NCBI GenBank assembly: GCA_030549815.1
Contig: JAUQQQ010000001.1
Span: forward strand, 18,524 to 82,523
Direction: 5' to 3'
Source of the DNA: a bacterium
Lineage (GTDB): Bacteria; DRYD01
Length of the DNA: 64,000 nt
Below, piece by piece: positions 44,620 to 52,355 of the stretch. The translations under genes and the position numbers were made by a program. The notes below the pieces were generated by a model, which was given only the letters and a program-made list of their open reading frames with translations, was not told where the DNA came from and searched no databases. The stretch's first letter is position 1. Each line of letters starts with the position of its first letter.

Positions 44620-45606
44620 TTAATCAAACAATTCACTTATTGATTTTTTCAAGTATATTCTTTTTATAACTTCAGATATCAGATTAGAAATTGAAGAGAC
44701 GATTATTTTTTGATTAGTATTTTTAAGGGGGATGGTGTCAGTGACAAACATTTTTTCTATTGGAGATTTATCGAGTAATTCCAATGCGTTGGATGAGAAT
44801 ACTGGATGAACTGCCAATGCATATATTTTATTAGCTCCCATAGCTTTCAATTTTTCGGCAGCTCTAACTAAGGTCTTAGCAGTAGAAACCATATCATCAA
44901 CGATAATCACATTCTTGTTTTCTATTTCACCCACAACCTCCATGGATTCTACTTCTTCTATATCGGGTCTTCTTTTAAACATCACGGCAATAGGTAATCC
45001 CATTTTTTCTGAATACATTCTTGCTCTTATAACACTACCCGCATCAGGAGCAAGAATAACAAAACTATCTTTATCCACTTTCCCAATATATTCCATAAAC
45101 GCATTTACAAGTGCCCTATAAGCATAAAGGTTATCGACGGGTATATCGAAAAATCCTTGTATAGCAGGAGCATGAAGATCAACTGTAACAACCCTATTAG
45201 CTCCCGCGACAGTTATTAAGTTGGCCACTAATTTAGCGGTGATTGGTTCTCTTCCCGATACTTTCTTTTCCTGCTTTGCATATCCAAAATATGGTATAAC
45301 AGCAGTAATACTATTAGCTGATGCTCTCTTAACAGCATCAATTATTATCAACAATTCCATTAAATTATCATTAACAGGTGGACAAGTAGATTGAATAACA
45401 AATACATCCTTCCCTCTAACATTTTCCAAAATTTTAACCCTTACCTCACCATCAGAAAACTTAGAAACTATACTATTAGCTAACGGAATATCAAGAGTAT
45501 CAGAAATTTTCTTTGCCAATTCAAGATTAGAATTACCACTTATAAGAACCAATCTGTTGAAAATATCCTTGTTTTCCTCAATTTCTTCGCTTTGAGGAGT
45601 AATCAT
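44620..45606 (-). CDS. prs: ribose-phosphate pyrophosphokinase
   Basis: 328 aa. Makes PRPP from ribose 5-phosphate and ATP for nucleotide, His, Trp and NAD synthesis. Motifs are SKFSDGEVRVKI, DAVKRASANSITAVIPYFGYAKQEKK, VTVDLHAPAIQGFFDIPVDN and the PRPP loop ENKNVIIVDDMVSTAKTL. The flexible loop is KQEKKVSGREPI rather than the common RQDRKxxxRxPI. ATG 45606 has AAGGAT upstream, directly preceded by a hairpin and a pseudoknot (see leader). It is the first gene of the prs-ftsW-polX run. Confidence 0.95.
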   Translation of the reverse strand: MITPQSEEIEENKDIFNRLVLISGNSNLELAKKISDTLDIPLANSIVSKFSDGEVRVKILENVRGKDVFVIQSTCPPVNDNLMELLIIIDAVKRASANSITAVIPYFGYAKQEKKVSGREPITAKLVANLITVAGANRVVTVDLHAPAIQGFFDIPVDNLYAYRALVNAFMEYIGKVDKDSFVILAPDAGSVIRARMYSEKMGLPIAVMFKRRPDIEEVESMEVVGEIENKNVIIVDDMVSTAKTLVRAAEKLKAMGANKIYALAVHPVFSSNALELLDKSPIEKMFVTDTIPLKNTNQKIIVSSISNLISEVIKRIYLKKSISELFD

Positions 45607-45620
45607 ATTTATCCTTTTTA

Positions 45621-45677
45621 CAAAGCTGATTACTCAGCTTTGGTTAGAGTATTTTTATTCCGCCTCTAACAAGCGGA
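45621..45677 (-). promoter_or_regulatory. structured prs leader: H-type pseudoknot plus GUAA-tetraloop hairpin
   Basis: Minus strand, 5' to 3': stem 1 TCCGC (45677-45673), two-nt loop TT, stem 2 GTTAGAG (45670-45664), stem 1 return GCGGA (45663-45659), nine-nt A-rich loop ATAAAAATA, stem 2 return CTCTAAC (45649-45643). Without a gap follows the perfect 9-bp hairpin CAAAGCTGA-gtaa-TCAGCTTTG (45642-45621) and then TAAAAAGGATAAATATG. The loop lengths (2 nt across a 7-bp stem, 9 A-rich nt across a 5-bp stem) are those of classic H-type pseudoknots. It does not look like the known ykkC-family PRPP riboswitch. A role in controlling prs translation is inferred. Confidence 0.55.
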
Positions 45678-45702
45678 CAATAAAATAACAATTTTTTATT
45701 TT

Positions 45703-47304
45703 TTAGAAATCTATCTTTTCAGATACAGATCTTCCTTGTAAGAAGTAGAGTAAATAATCAGGACCTCCTGCTTTGGCATCAGTACCCGACATGTTAAATC
45801 CACCAAAAGGATGAACACCGACAATAGCACCCGTACATTTCCTGTTAATGTAAAGATTACCGCAATAGAAATCTTTTACAGCTTTATCGATATTATATCG
45901 ATTTTCACTAAAAACTGCACCCGTAAGTCCATATTCAGTTGAATTAGCAATATCTATAGCTTGGTTGAAATCTTCAAATTTCATGACCGCTAAGACAGGT
46001 CCAAATATCTCTTCTTGAGCAATTACATCATTAACTTTTACATCTTCAAAGATAGTAGGTTGGATATAGTATCCTTTATCTTCTAACAATTTGCTACCTC
46101 CAAAAACAAGTTTATTTTGTTTTTTTCCGATTTCAATGTACTCTAATATTTTATCTTGTGCAGCTTTATTTATAACAGGTCCCATAAATTTATTTTCCTT
46201 AGGCAAACCAACTTCAATATTTTTTACCTTTTCTACAAACAAATTCATAAACTTGTCGTATATGTTTTTGTGTAGTAGTAATCTCGAGCAAGCTGAGCAC
46301 TTCTGTCCTTGATACCCATAAGCAGAAACTAAAACGCTATTAACAGCATAATTAAGGAATTCCTCATCTTTAATATCATCAACGATTATTGCGTTTTTCC
46401 CACCCATTTCAGCAATAACTCTTTTTAGATGTTTTTGTCCTGGTCTAACAATAGAAGCTTCTTTGTATATATTTATCCCAACTTCTTTAGATCCTGTAAA
46501 TGCTATCATTCTAACTAAAGGATGTTTAACGAGATAATCCCCTACTACACTTCCTCTTCCAGATAGAAAGTTCAAAACTCCATCGGGCAATCCAGCTTCT
46601 TTCATTATCGAATAGAAGAAATAAGACATAAAGCAAGAGTCATTAGCAGGTTTGAGAATAACAGTGTTACCTGTAACAAGAGCAGCGATAGACATTCCTG
46701 CAGGAATAGCAAGCGGGAAATTCCATGGTGGTATAACTAACACAACACCCAAAGGTAAGTAGTGATAATAATTTTTTTCTCCTGGGAATTTCAGGAGTTT
46801 TGGTTTATTTTCATATAGTTCTATCATTTGTTGAGCATAGTATTCAAGGTAATCAATAGTTTCAGCAACATCAGCATCTGCTTCGGCATAATTTTTACCA
46901 ACTTCTAATATCATCCAAGCAATAGCCTCAAACCTTCTTTGTCTGAGAATGTTTGCAGCTCTGAAGAATATATGTGCCCTTTGATAAACATCCAATTTTG
47001 ACCATGTTTTAAATGCTTCATAAGCTGCATTTACTGCTGATTCTGCTTGTTCTATTGAAGCATCTTGGAAAACTCCAACTACTTGCGAAAAATCACCAGG
47101 ATTGATAGATTTTATCTTATTATTGGAATAATATTCTTTACCACCTATAAATAAAGGATATTCCTTGCCTAAATTTGATTCTGCGAAATCTATTGCATCT
47201 CTTATTTTCTTAACCACATTTGGGTCTGAAAGGTTTAAAAAAGGTTCTGTTTGGTAATCACTTTTATTATACGACAGGTTTTCTTTTCTTATCATTGTTT
47301 GCAT
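45703..47304 (-). CDS. rocA: 1-pyrroline-5-carboxylate dehydrogenase
   Basis: 533 aa from ATG 47304, with AAGGGGGT upstream. The track extends 30 codons further, but that extension looks non-coding. Aldehyde dehydrogenase superfamily, P5CDH branch: ELGKEYPLFIGG-like start, LPLGVVLVIPPWNFPLAIPA, FTGSKEVGINIY, catalytic Glu in VIAEMGGKNAIIVD and catalytic Cys in YGYQGQKCSACSR. It oxidises P5C (glutamate semialdehyde) to glutamate in proline or arginine breakdown. No proline dehydrogenase is adjacent. It is the gene upstream of prs; 97 bp with the pseudoknot lie between. Confidence 0.92.
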   Translation of the reverse strand: MQTMIRKENLSYNKSDYQTEPFLNLSDPNVVKKIRDAIDFAESNLGKEYPLFIGGKEYYSNNKIKSINPGDFSQVVGVFQDASIEQAESAVNAAYEAFKTWSKLDVYQRAHIFFRAANILRQRRFEAIAWMILEVGKNYAEADADVAETIDYLEYYAQQMIELYENKPKLLKFPGEKNYYHYLPLGVVLVIPPWNFPLAIPAGMSIAALVTGNTVILKPANDSCFMSYFFYSIMKEAGLPDGVLNFLSGRGSVVGDYLVKHPLVRMIAFTGSKEVGINIYKEASIVRPGQKHLKRVIAEMGGKNAIIVDDIKDEEFLNYAVNSVLVSAYGYQGQKCSACSRLLLHKNIYDKFMNLFVEKVKNIEVGLPKENKFMGPVINKAAQDKILEYIEIGKKQNKLVFGGSKLLEDKGYYIQPTIFEDVKVNDVIAQEEIFGPVLAVMKFEDFNQAIDIANSTEYGLTGAVFSENRYNIDKAVKDFYCGNLYINRKCTGAIVGVHPFGGFNMSGTDAKAGGPDYLLYFLQGRSVSEKIDF

Positions 47305-47427
47305 AAGAACTACCCCCTTATACGATAACTTACAATAATAAATTTCCATAAAAAAAACCAAATCCTCCTTCAATAAATTTTCGCTTTTTAGCAAGGATAA
47401 AAGTAGATTTGGTAAAATTAATAAAAT

Positions 47428-47955
47428 ATGACAACAATATTGGCAGTCAAAAAAAATAATAAGTTAGTGATAGCAGGAGATGGACAAGTTACTTTTGGTA
47501 ATGCTTATTCGATAAAGAACACTGCCAAAAAGATAAGGAGGATGTATAAAGACAGTGTTTTAAGTGGTTTTGCTGGAAGTGCAGCAGATGGACTTGCTCT
47601 ATACGAGCGACTTGATAAGAAACTTGAAGAATATAACGGTAATCTAAAGAAAGCAGCAATAGAATTAGCAAGGGAATGGAGAACCGATAAAATTTTAAGA
47701 AGATTAGAAGCAATGATTGTTGTTGGAAATAAAGATACTTTATTAATCCTTTCAGGAAATGGTGATATAATAGAACCCGATGATAACATAGCAGCCATTG
47801 GCTCAGGAGGACCATACGCATACGCAGCAGCAAAAGCACTATACGATAACACAACATTAGACCCCTATGATATCGTATTAAAAGCTATGAATATAGCTTC
47901 AAACCTCTGCATCTTCACAAATTCCAACATTACGATAGATTTTATAGAATTCTAA
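47428..47955 (+). CDS. hslV: ATP-dependent protease peptidase subunit HslV
   Basis: 175 aa. The sequence starts MTTILAVKK; the Thr after Met is the N-terminal nucleophile. GDGQVTFGN, KKIRRMYKDSVLSGFAG and AAIGSGGPYAYAAAKAL are all conserved. HslV needs the HslU ATPase to open its chamber; no hslU is next to it. The next gene tatD starts at the base after the stop. The start codon lacks a clear ribosome site (AATTAATAAAATATG). HslU is presumably elsewhere in the genome. Confidence 0.93.
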   Translation: MTTILAVKKNNKLVIAGDGQVTFGNAYSIKNTAKKIRRMYKDSVLSGFAGSAADGLALYERLDKKLEEYNGNLKKAAIELAREWRTDKILRRLEAMIVVGNKDTLLILSGNGDIIEPDDNIAAIGSGGPYAYAAAKALYDNTTLDPYDIVLKAMNIASNLCIFTNSNITIDFIEF

Positions 47956-48720
47956 ATGTATATAGACTTTCATTGCCATTTAGCAGACGAACAATATAGA
48001 GAACAAGAAATCCAAGAGATTATTGATACTTGCCAAAAAGAGAATATCATCATTTGCTCAATGAGCACAGATTTGAACGACTTCAAAAAAAATCTCGAAT
48101 ACACTAAATACAACAATGTTCTAATAGGGTTTGGAATACATCCTTATGAAGCACACAAAATAAATAAAAACTACGAAAAAATAGAAGAAACCTTAAAGAA
48201 ATATAAAGACAAAATTTCATTCTTAGGAGAAGTCGGATTAGATTTTTATAAAATGGAAGAAACAAAAAAAGAACAAATAGAAATATTTGAATATTTTGTG
48301 AACTTATCTTGTGAATATGATCTTCCATTAAGCATTCATACAAGAGGAGCAGAAAGAGAAGTATCAGAAATTTTAACTAAATATCAGAAACAAAAAAAAA
48401 TAAAAGCAATATTTCACTGTTTCACATCTACTGACAAAATCATCGTAAATACAATATTAGAAAATGATTGGTACTTTGAATTTGGTGGAGTAATAACTTT
48501 CAAAAAATCAAATGAATTAAGGAATATTTTAAAATACATCTATGAAGCAAAAGGTAAGATTTTGTGTGAAACGGATAGTCCTTATATAACTCCCGAGCCA
48601 TACCGAGGCCAAAAAAACTACCCTTACTATGTAAAGATAGTTTATGATTTTATAGCAAATTTTCTTAATGACAGGTCATTCATAAAACAACTTCCTATTG
48701 AAATTTATGAAAGATATTAA
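47956..48720 (+). CDS. tatD: TatD family metal-dependent hydrolase
   Basis: 254 aa. TIM-barrel amidohydrolase with metal ligands in YIDFHCHLADE, LGEVGLDFYK, LSIHTRGAE, FHCFTSTD and CETDSPYITPEPYRG. TatD proteins act as 3'-5' DNases or D-tyrosyl-tRNA deacylases. Coupled to hslV with zero spacing. Length is normal. Confidence 0.92.
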   Translation: MYIDFHCHLADEQYREQEIQEIIDTCQKENIIICSMSTDLNDFKKNLEYTKYNNVLIGFGIHPYEAHKINKNYEKIEETLKKYKDKISFLGEVGLDFYKMEETKKEQIEIFEYFVNLSCEYDLPLSIHTRGAEREVSEILTKYQKQKKIKAIFHCFTSTDKIIVNTILENDWYFEFGGVITFKKSNELRNILKYIYEAKGKILCETDSPYITPEPYRGQKNYPYYVKIVYDFIANFLNDRSFIKQLPIEIYERY

Positions 48721-50110
48721 AGTTGATGTAGTGATAATAGGAGGGGGAACAGCAGGAACATTCTGTGCATTACACTTAGTTAGAAAAGGTTTCAAAGTAG
48801 CATTAATCGAAAAAACATCAAAAATAGGGGGAGCTTTAGTAAATAGTCTTGTTTATCCAACAGCAGGGTTCCACACTCTAAGCGGAAAATATATCTATAG
48901 TCCATTAAGTTTTGAATTTATAAAAAGATCGATAGAAAACGGGTTAAGTAAAGGCCATATAAGAGATCCCCTAAATTTTGCCCACACCATAACCCCTATT
49001 AATCCATTATCTTACAAAATCATAGCAAAAGAACTAATGAATAATGACAATTTTCTTTTCCTACCATTTTCCTCCATAAAAAACATAGATCATAAAAATT
49101 TTGATGTCAAATATGTAGATCTGATTTCAAATGGTGAAAGCTACAGGATATTTTCCAATTTTTTCGTAGACGCATCGGGTATTCTAATAACTTCATTCTT
49201 TTTACCAATTGAATATTTTTTTGACTACCAAAATATACAAGCCTTTTCTTTACTATTTAAAGTTTCAAATGTTAACTTCGAAAAATGTATAAAAGACATA
49301 AAGAATAACCCAAATGATTTTTATCATAAAACTGATGTAGAATTAATGGAAAAACAGAATTTTCTGAGTGTATCAGGTTATTTTTCATTAGCAAAGGAAT
49401 TTTTCAACAATTCAGAACTAAAGATAAAAAGAGATAGGTTTTTATTTTTTAGTTTTATGGATAAAGACACGGTATTGGTTAATACAACAAGGTTATTTTT
49501 AGAGGATCTTTTAAAAGATACTCCGAAAGTAGAAAACGATGTAAGACAAAATGAATTAAAAGATGACAAGTTGTTGCTCAATAAAGCAGAAGTAAGAGGG
49601 TATGGTTTATTATTAAAACAAGTTTTTTATATTCATAAAATTATGAAAGAAAACATTGGAGCTTTTAGGGATTCATTTATTTCAGACATAGCTGATATGG
49701 TTGGGATAAGGCAATGGAGGAATGTAAAAGGAGAATTTGTTTTAAGTGTTGATGACGTAGTTAAAGGAGTTTTTTTCGATGATACGATAGCCGTAGGAAC
49801 ATGGCCCATAGATATACACACAGGAAAAGGTATAGTAGAAAAAAATGTTAATGAAGATGGATACGGTATCCCATTTAGGTCCTGCATAAGTAATTTCAAA
49901 AATTTAGTTTTTATAGGTAAAAACATTTCAGCAGACAATTACGCATTCAGTAGCCTAAGAATCCAGGGAACAATGATGATAATGGGAGAAAACATTGGAA
50001 GAATAATAGAATACTGCTTAAAAAGAAAAACTAATTTTATAAATCTCAATTACTCTGAAATTAAAAAAACCGTGGAATTTAAAGTATTAGATACAAGTCC
50101 CGAACTTTAG
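48707..50110 (+). CDS. FAD-dependent oxidoreductase (PF12831 type)
   Basis: 467 aa from ATG 48707, overlapping the end of tatD by 14 bp. Rossmann dinucleotide motif VVIIGGGTAGTFCALHLVRK near residue 8, GxxVxLIEK-type strand, and SRNxxFVDASG-like FFVDASGI about residue 150. The C-terminus has SALRIQGTMMxMGE-like SSLRIQGTMMIMGENIG, as in the FAD_oxidored family often annotated as 'FAD dependent oxidoreductase' or xanthan lyase-like. The substrate is unknown. It is the last gene of the hslV-tatD run and is followed by a pseudogene on the other strand. Confidence 0.8.
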   Translation: MKDIKVDVVIIGGGTAGTFCALHLVRKGFKVALIEKTSKIGGALVNSLVYPTAGFHTLSGKYIYSPLSFEFIKRSIENGLSKGHIRDPLNFAHTITPINPLSYKIIAKELMNNDNFLFLPFSSIKNIDHKNFDVKYVDLISNGESYRIFSNFFVDASGILITSFFLPIEYFFDYQNIQAFSLLFKVSNVNFEKCIKDIKNNPNDFYHKTDVELMEKQNFLSVSGYFSLAKEFFNNSELKIKRDRFLFFSFMDKDTVLVNTTRLFLEDLLKDTPKVENDVRQNELKDDKLLLNKAEVRGYGLLLKQVFYIHKIMKENIGAFRDSFISDIADMVGIRQWRNVKGEFVLSVDDVVKGVFFDDTIAVGTWPIDIHTGKGIVEKNVNEDGYGIPFRSCISNFKNLVFIGKNISADNYAFSSLRIQGTMMIMGENIGRIIEYCLKRKTNFINLNYSEIKKTVEFKVLDTSPEL

Positions 50111-50112
50111 GA

Positions 50113-50640
50113 TCAATATAACCATATCTCTTTTCCATCCGAATTTTTACTTAGTATTGCTTCTACTAATACAGTCATTTTCCATTTTACTGCCACTTTC
50201 TCCCGCAAATTGTTCATTTTTAATACCAATTCGCCTGAATAGTAATCTTCTCTAAAACAAAATTATTACCAGATGATAAATCTTACCAAATTTCAAAACT
50301 ACCGCTTACATTTGGATCCCCAAAGTATAAAATAGAATAAATTCACGAAATCACTAATATTCCTTCCCAAAAATTATTGTCCAATACTCTATTTTCAATC
50401 TGCCTTTATCACTATATCTACAAGAAGTATTATTATCTGTAAAAATAATTTAAATTAATTTCACTTTCATTTTTTTGCATTCCGTTATTATCAATAACTT
50501 TAATTATTTTTTTAATTTGTTGTTTTTGTTGGTAATAAGGTACTTCATATTTTTACATTAAGTTTGTTTGCAAAAGAGTTTTTGTCAAAAAGCTTCAAAA
50601 AAAATTCTATTCTTTAAATAGGATTTAATAAAAACAAAAA
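50113..50640 (-). pseudogene. decayed secreted/structural protein gene, multiple frameshifts and stops
   Basis: This spacer is not empty. On the minus strand, protein-like segments in changing frames follow each other in order: RIEFFLKLFDKNSFANKLNV, EVPYYQQKQQIKKIIKVIDN, CRYSDKGRLKIEYW, IYSILYFGDPNVSGSFEIW, DLSSGNNFVL, EDYYSGELVLKMNNLREKVA and VKWKMTVLVEAILSKNSDGK, ending EIWLY and TGA at 50113. At least three frame changes and three in-frame stops separate them. Composition is that of a beta-rich exported protein; no family recognised. An old gene remnant is the best reading. Confidence 0.6.
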
Positions 50641-50714
50641 ATTAAAAAAGGATTTTTTTTAAATTTATAGAAGTAGTTATTTGAATAGTCCTCAAAAAAA
50701 TAGAAAAATAATTT

Positions 50715-50732
50715 AACATTTTTTTTACAAAT
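50715..50732 (+). promoter_or_regulatory. AACAT8ACAAAT motif upstream of sigH
   Basis: AACATTTTTTTTACAAAT, matching the motifs at 534 and 4093 with two more T. It lies about 75 bp before the sigH start; TATAAA follows about 16 bp downstream of TTTACA, so it may be the -35 of a sigma-70-type promoter. Confidence 0.4.
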
Positions 50733-50804
50733 TCAGATGAAAAATATAAACAAATATAAGGAAAATATAAACAATCGGTTGAAATATGAAAGGGGGATAA
50801 ACAA

Positions 50805-51536
50805 ATGATCACCTTGGAAAGTGGGAAGGAGAATTCTATGAAGAATAGAAAGAACAAAAACCTTAACACAAACTCATCCATATTTGATGAAATAGTGAGT
50901 GAAAATTTTGATGAAACTGATAACCTAAAAAACCTAAAAGATAATGAATTAGTAATGTTAGCAAAAAAAGGAAACAAAAAAGCAATATCAATTTTAATAA
51001 ACAAATATAAAAACTTTGTAAGAGCAAGGTCAAAATTTTACTTTATTATCGGTGCAGATAAAGAAGACATAGTCCAAGAAGGTTTAATTGGCCTATATAA
51101 AGCAATCAGAGATTATAATCCGGATAAAAAAACATCATTTAGAGCATTCGCTGAACTTTGTATAATGAGACAAATAATAACAGCAATAAAAACAGCAACA
51201 AGACAAAAACATACTCCCCTTAATTCATACATATCTCTTAACAAACCTATCTTCGAAGAAAATGGAGAAAGAGTTTTAAGTGATGTCATCGTAAGCACAA
51301 GAAATGTTAATCCTGAAGAAATCTACATAACCCTTGAACTTACAAAAGACATTAAAGAAAAAATGAAAAAATACCTAAGCTCCCTGGAAGCAAAAGTCCT
51401 ATCAGAATACCTACGAGGATTATCATACCACGAAGTAGCAAAAAGCATAGGAAAACACATAAAATCAGTAGATAATGCACTACAAAGAATCAAAAGAAAA
51501 ATCCAACAAACTATTAAAGAATCATACGGAGATTAA
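50805..51536 (+). CDS. sigH: SigH (sigma-H) like RNA polymerase sigma factor
   Basis: 243 aa. Very close to the SigH/Spo0H pattern: NELVMLAKKGNKKAISILIN, KNFVRARSKFYFIIGADKED, IVQEGLIGLYKAIRDYNPDK, FRAFAELCIMRQIITAIKTA, TRQKHTPLNSYISLNKPIF, then region 4 LSSLEAKVLSEYLRGLSYHE and SVDNALQRIKRKIQ. In Bacillus it governs the transition to stationary phase, competence and sporulation; here no sporulation genes are seen. Two starts each have a ribosome site: ATG 50805 after AAAGGGGG and ATG 50838 after GGAAGGAG, so two N-termini are possible. Overlaps rsmG by 62 bp. Shares an upstream motif with cell-wall hydrolase genes. Confidence 0.9.
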   Translation: MITLESGKENSMKNRKNKNLNTNSSIFDEIVSENFDETDNLKNLKDNELVMLAKKGNKKAISILINKYKNFVRARSKFYFIIGADKEDIVQEGLIGLYKAIRDYNPDKKTSFRAFAELCIMRQIITAIKTATRQKHTPLNSYISLNKPIFEENGERVLSDVIVSTRNVNPEEIYITLELTKDIKEKMKKYLSSLEAKVLSEYLRGLSYHEVAKSIGKHIKSVDNALQRIKRKIQQTIKESYGD

Positions 51537-52209
51537 TATATACGAAATTAAAAATATCCAAATACCAAAAGAACTAAATGAAACATATCGCCTTTTCTTT
51601 GAAAAATTAACAGAATTCGAAGGAAGAAAACCGACAAACCAAAATTACTTATCAATAATCGTAGATTCATACATACAAGGATTAATCTTAGAAGAACTTC
51701 TAACAGAAGAACTTCTAAAAGAAGAATTTATAAAACAAGAAAAAGAAAAATCTAAATGGGAAATAATTGACATAGGAACAGGTTTAGGAATACCATCTAT
51801 ACCTATCATTCTTTACTTAAAAAAAACAAAAAAAGAAATTGAATTCTATTTGATGGAACCTAAACAAAAAAAAGTAAAATTCCTGGAAAATATAAAAAAA
51901 GAATTTAATTTGGAATTTGAAATAATAAACAGTGATGAAAAATCATTTTACTCAAAAAATCGAAAAAAGTTTGATGTTGTATTTTGTAGAGCAGTTTTCA
52001 CACCACCTAAAATATTTGATATATTCAAAAAATTCTCCAAAAACCTCTCATTTTGGCAATACTCAAATTCCTACGAAGAAATCTTAAAAAAATACCACAA
52101 TAAAATAAAACAAAATAATTTAGAAATCTATAAAATTTTTAAATATACTTTAATTTCAACACATTTTACAATTGTTTTCAAAAACAAATACCTGCAGGAT
52201 GCGAATTAA
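51475..52209 (+). CDS. rsmG: RsmG-like 16S rRNA (guanine-N7) methyltransferase
   Basis: 244 aa in the longest form. SAM-binding core WEIIDIGTGLGIPSIPIIL, then FYLMEPKQKKVKFLENIKKE, and FDVVFCRAVFTPPKIF, in the order of GidB/RsmG, which methylates G527 of 16S rRNA. The first ATG (51475) lies inside sigH. No later ATG exists before the conserved part, but GGAG at the end of sigH stands 6 nt before an ATA (NIYEIKNIQ), so a rare start near 51538 is conceivable. Divergent C-terminus (SFWQYSNSYEEILKKY in place of the usual GALVVPKG). Assignment fairly safe. Confidence 0.8.
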   Translation: MHYKESKEKSNKLLKNHTEINIYEIKNIQIPKELNETYRLFFEKLTEFEGRKPTNQNYLSIIVDSYIQGLILEELLTEELLKEEFIKQEKEKSKWEIIDIGTGLGIPSIPIILYLKKTKKEIEFYLMEPKQKKVKFLENIKKEFNLEFEIINSDEKSFYSKNRKKFDVVFCRAVFTPPKIFDIFKKFSKNLSFWQYSNSYEEILKKYHNKIKQNNLEIYKIFKYTLISTHFTIVFKNKYLQDAN

Positions 52210-52328
52210 AAATATCAACTTTCAAATACTTATTCCCTTGATTTTATTATTTGCTTTATATCCTGTGCCAACTTGCTCTTCCTTTCATTACCCAATTAGG
52301 GATAAAAAAGTTAAGTAATTGTAAAAAA

Positions 52329-52355
52329 GTTTTCATCGTACCCATGTATTGAAAC
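52329..52355 (+). CRISPR. single orphan CRISPR-type repeat
   Basis: GTTTTCATCGTACCCATGTATTGAAAC (27 nt, quoted in parts: GTTTTCATCGTACC ... ATTGAAAC) closely resembles the 30-nt repeats of many thermophiles (GTTTTxATCGTACCTATGAGGxATTGAAAC type) with a small internal deletion. Only one copy is in the window, with no spacer array. It abuts the stop of the csx1 gene, so it is probably the remnant of an array beside a type III locus. Confidence 0.55.

Noticed and set aside
45621-45642. Hairpin before prs as a terminator of the P5C dehydrogenase gene
   Set aside because: It is not followed by a T tract but directly by the prs ribosome site; a leader role fits better.
47305-47394. N-terminal extension of P5C dehydrogenase to 47394
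   Set aside because: The extra 30 codons look non-coding, and ATG 47304 has a good AAGGGGG ribosome site.
50642-51004. 120-codon leftward ORF opposite the sigH start
   Set aside because: Antisense to conserved sigH codons; Phe/Ser-rich shadow.
52329-52355. A full CRISPR array
   Set aside because: Only one repeat was found; no second copy at spacer distance on either side.
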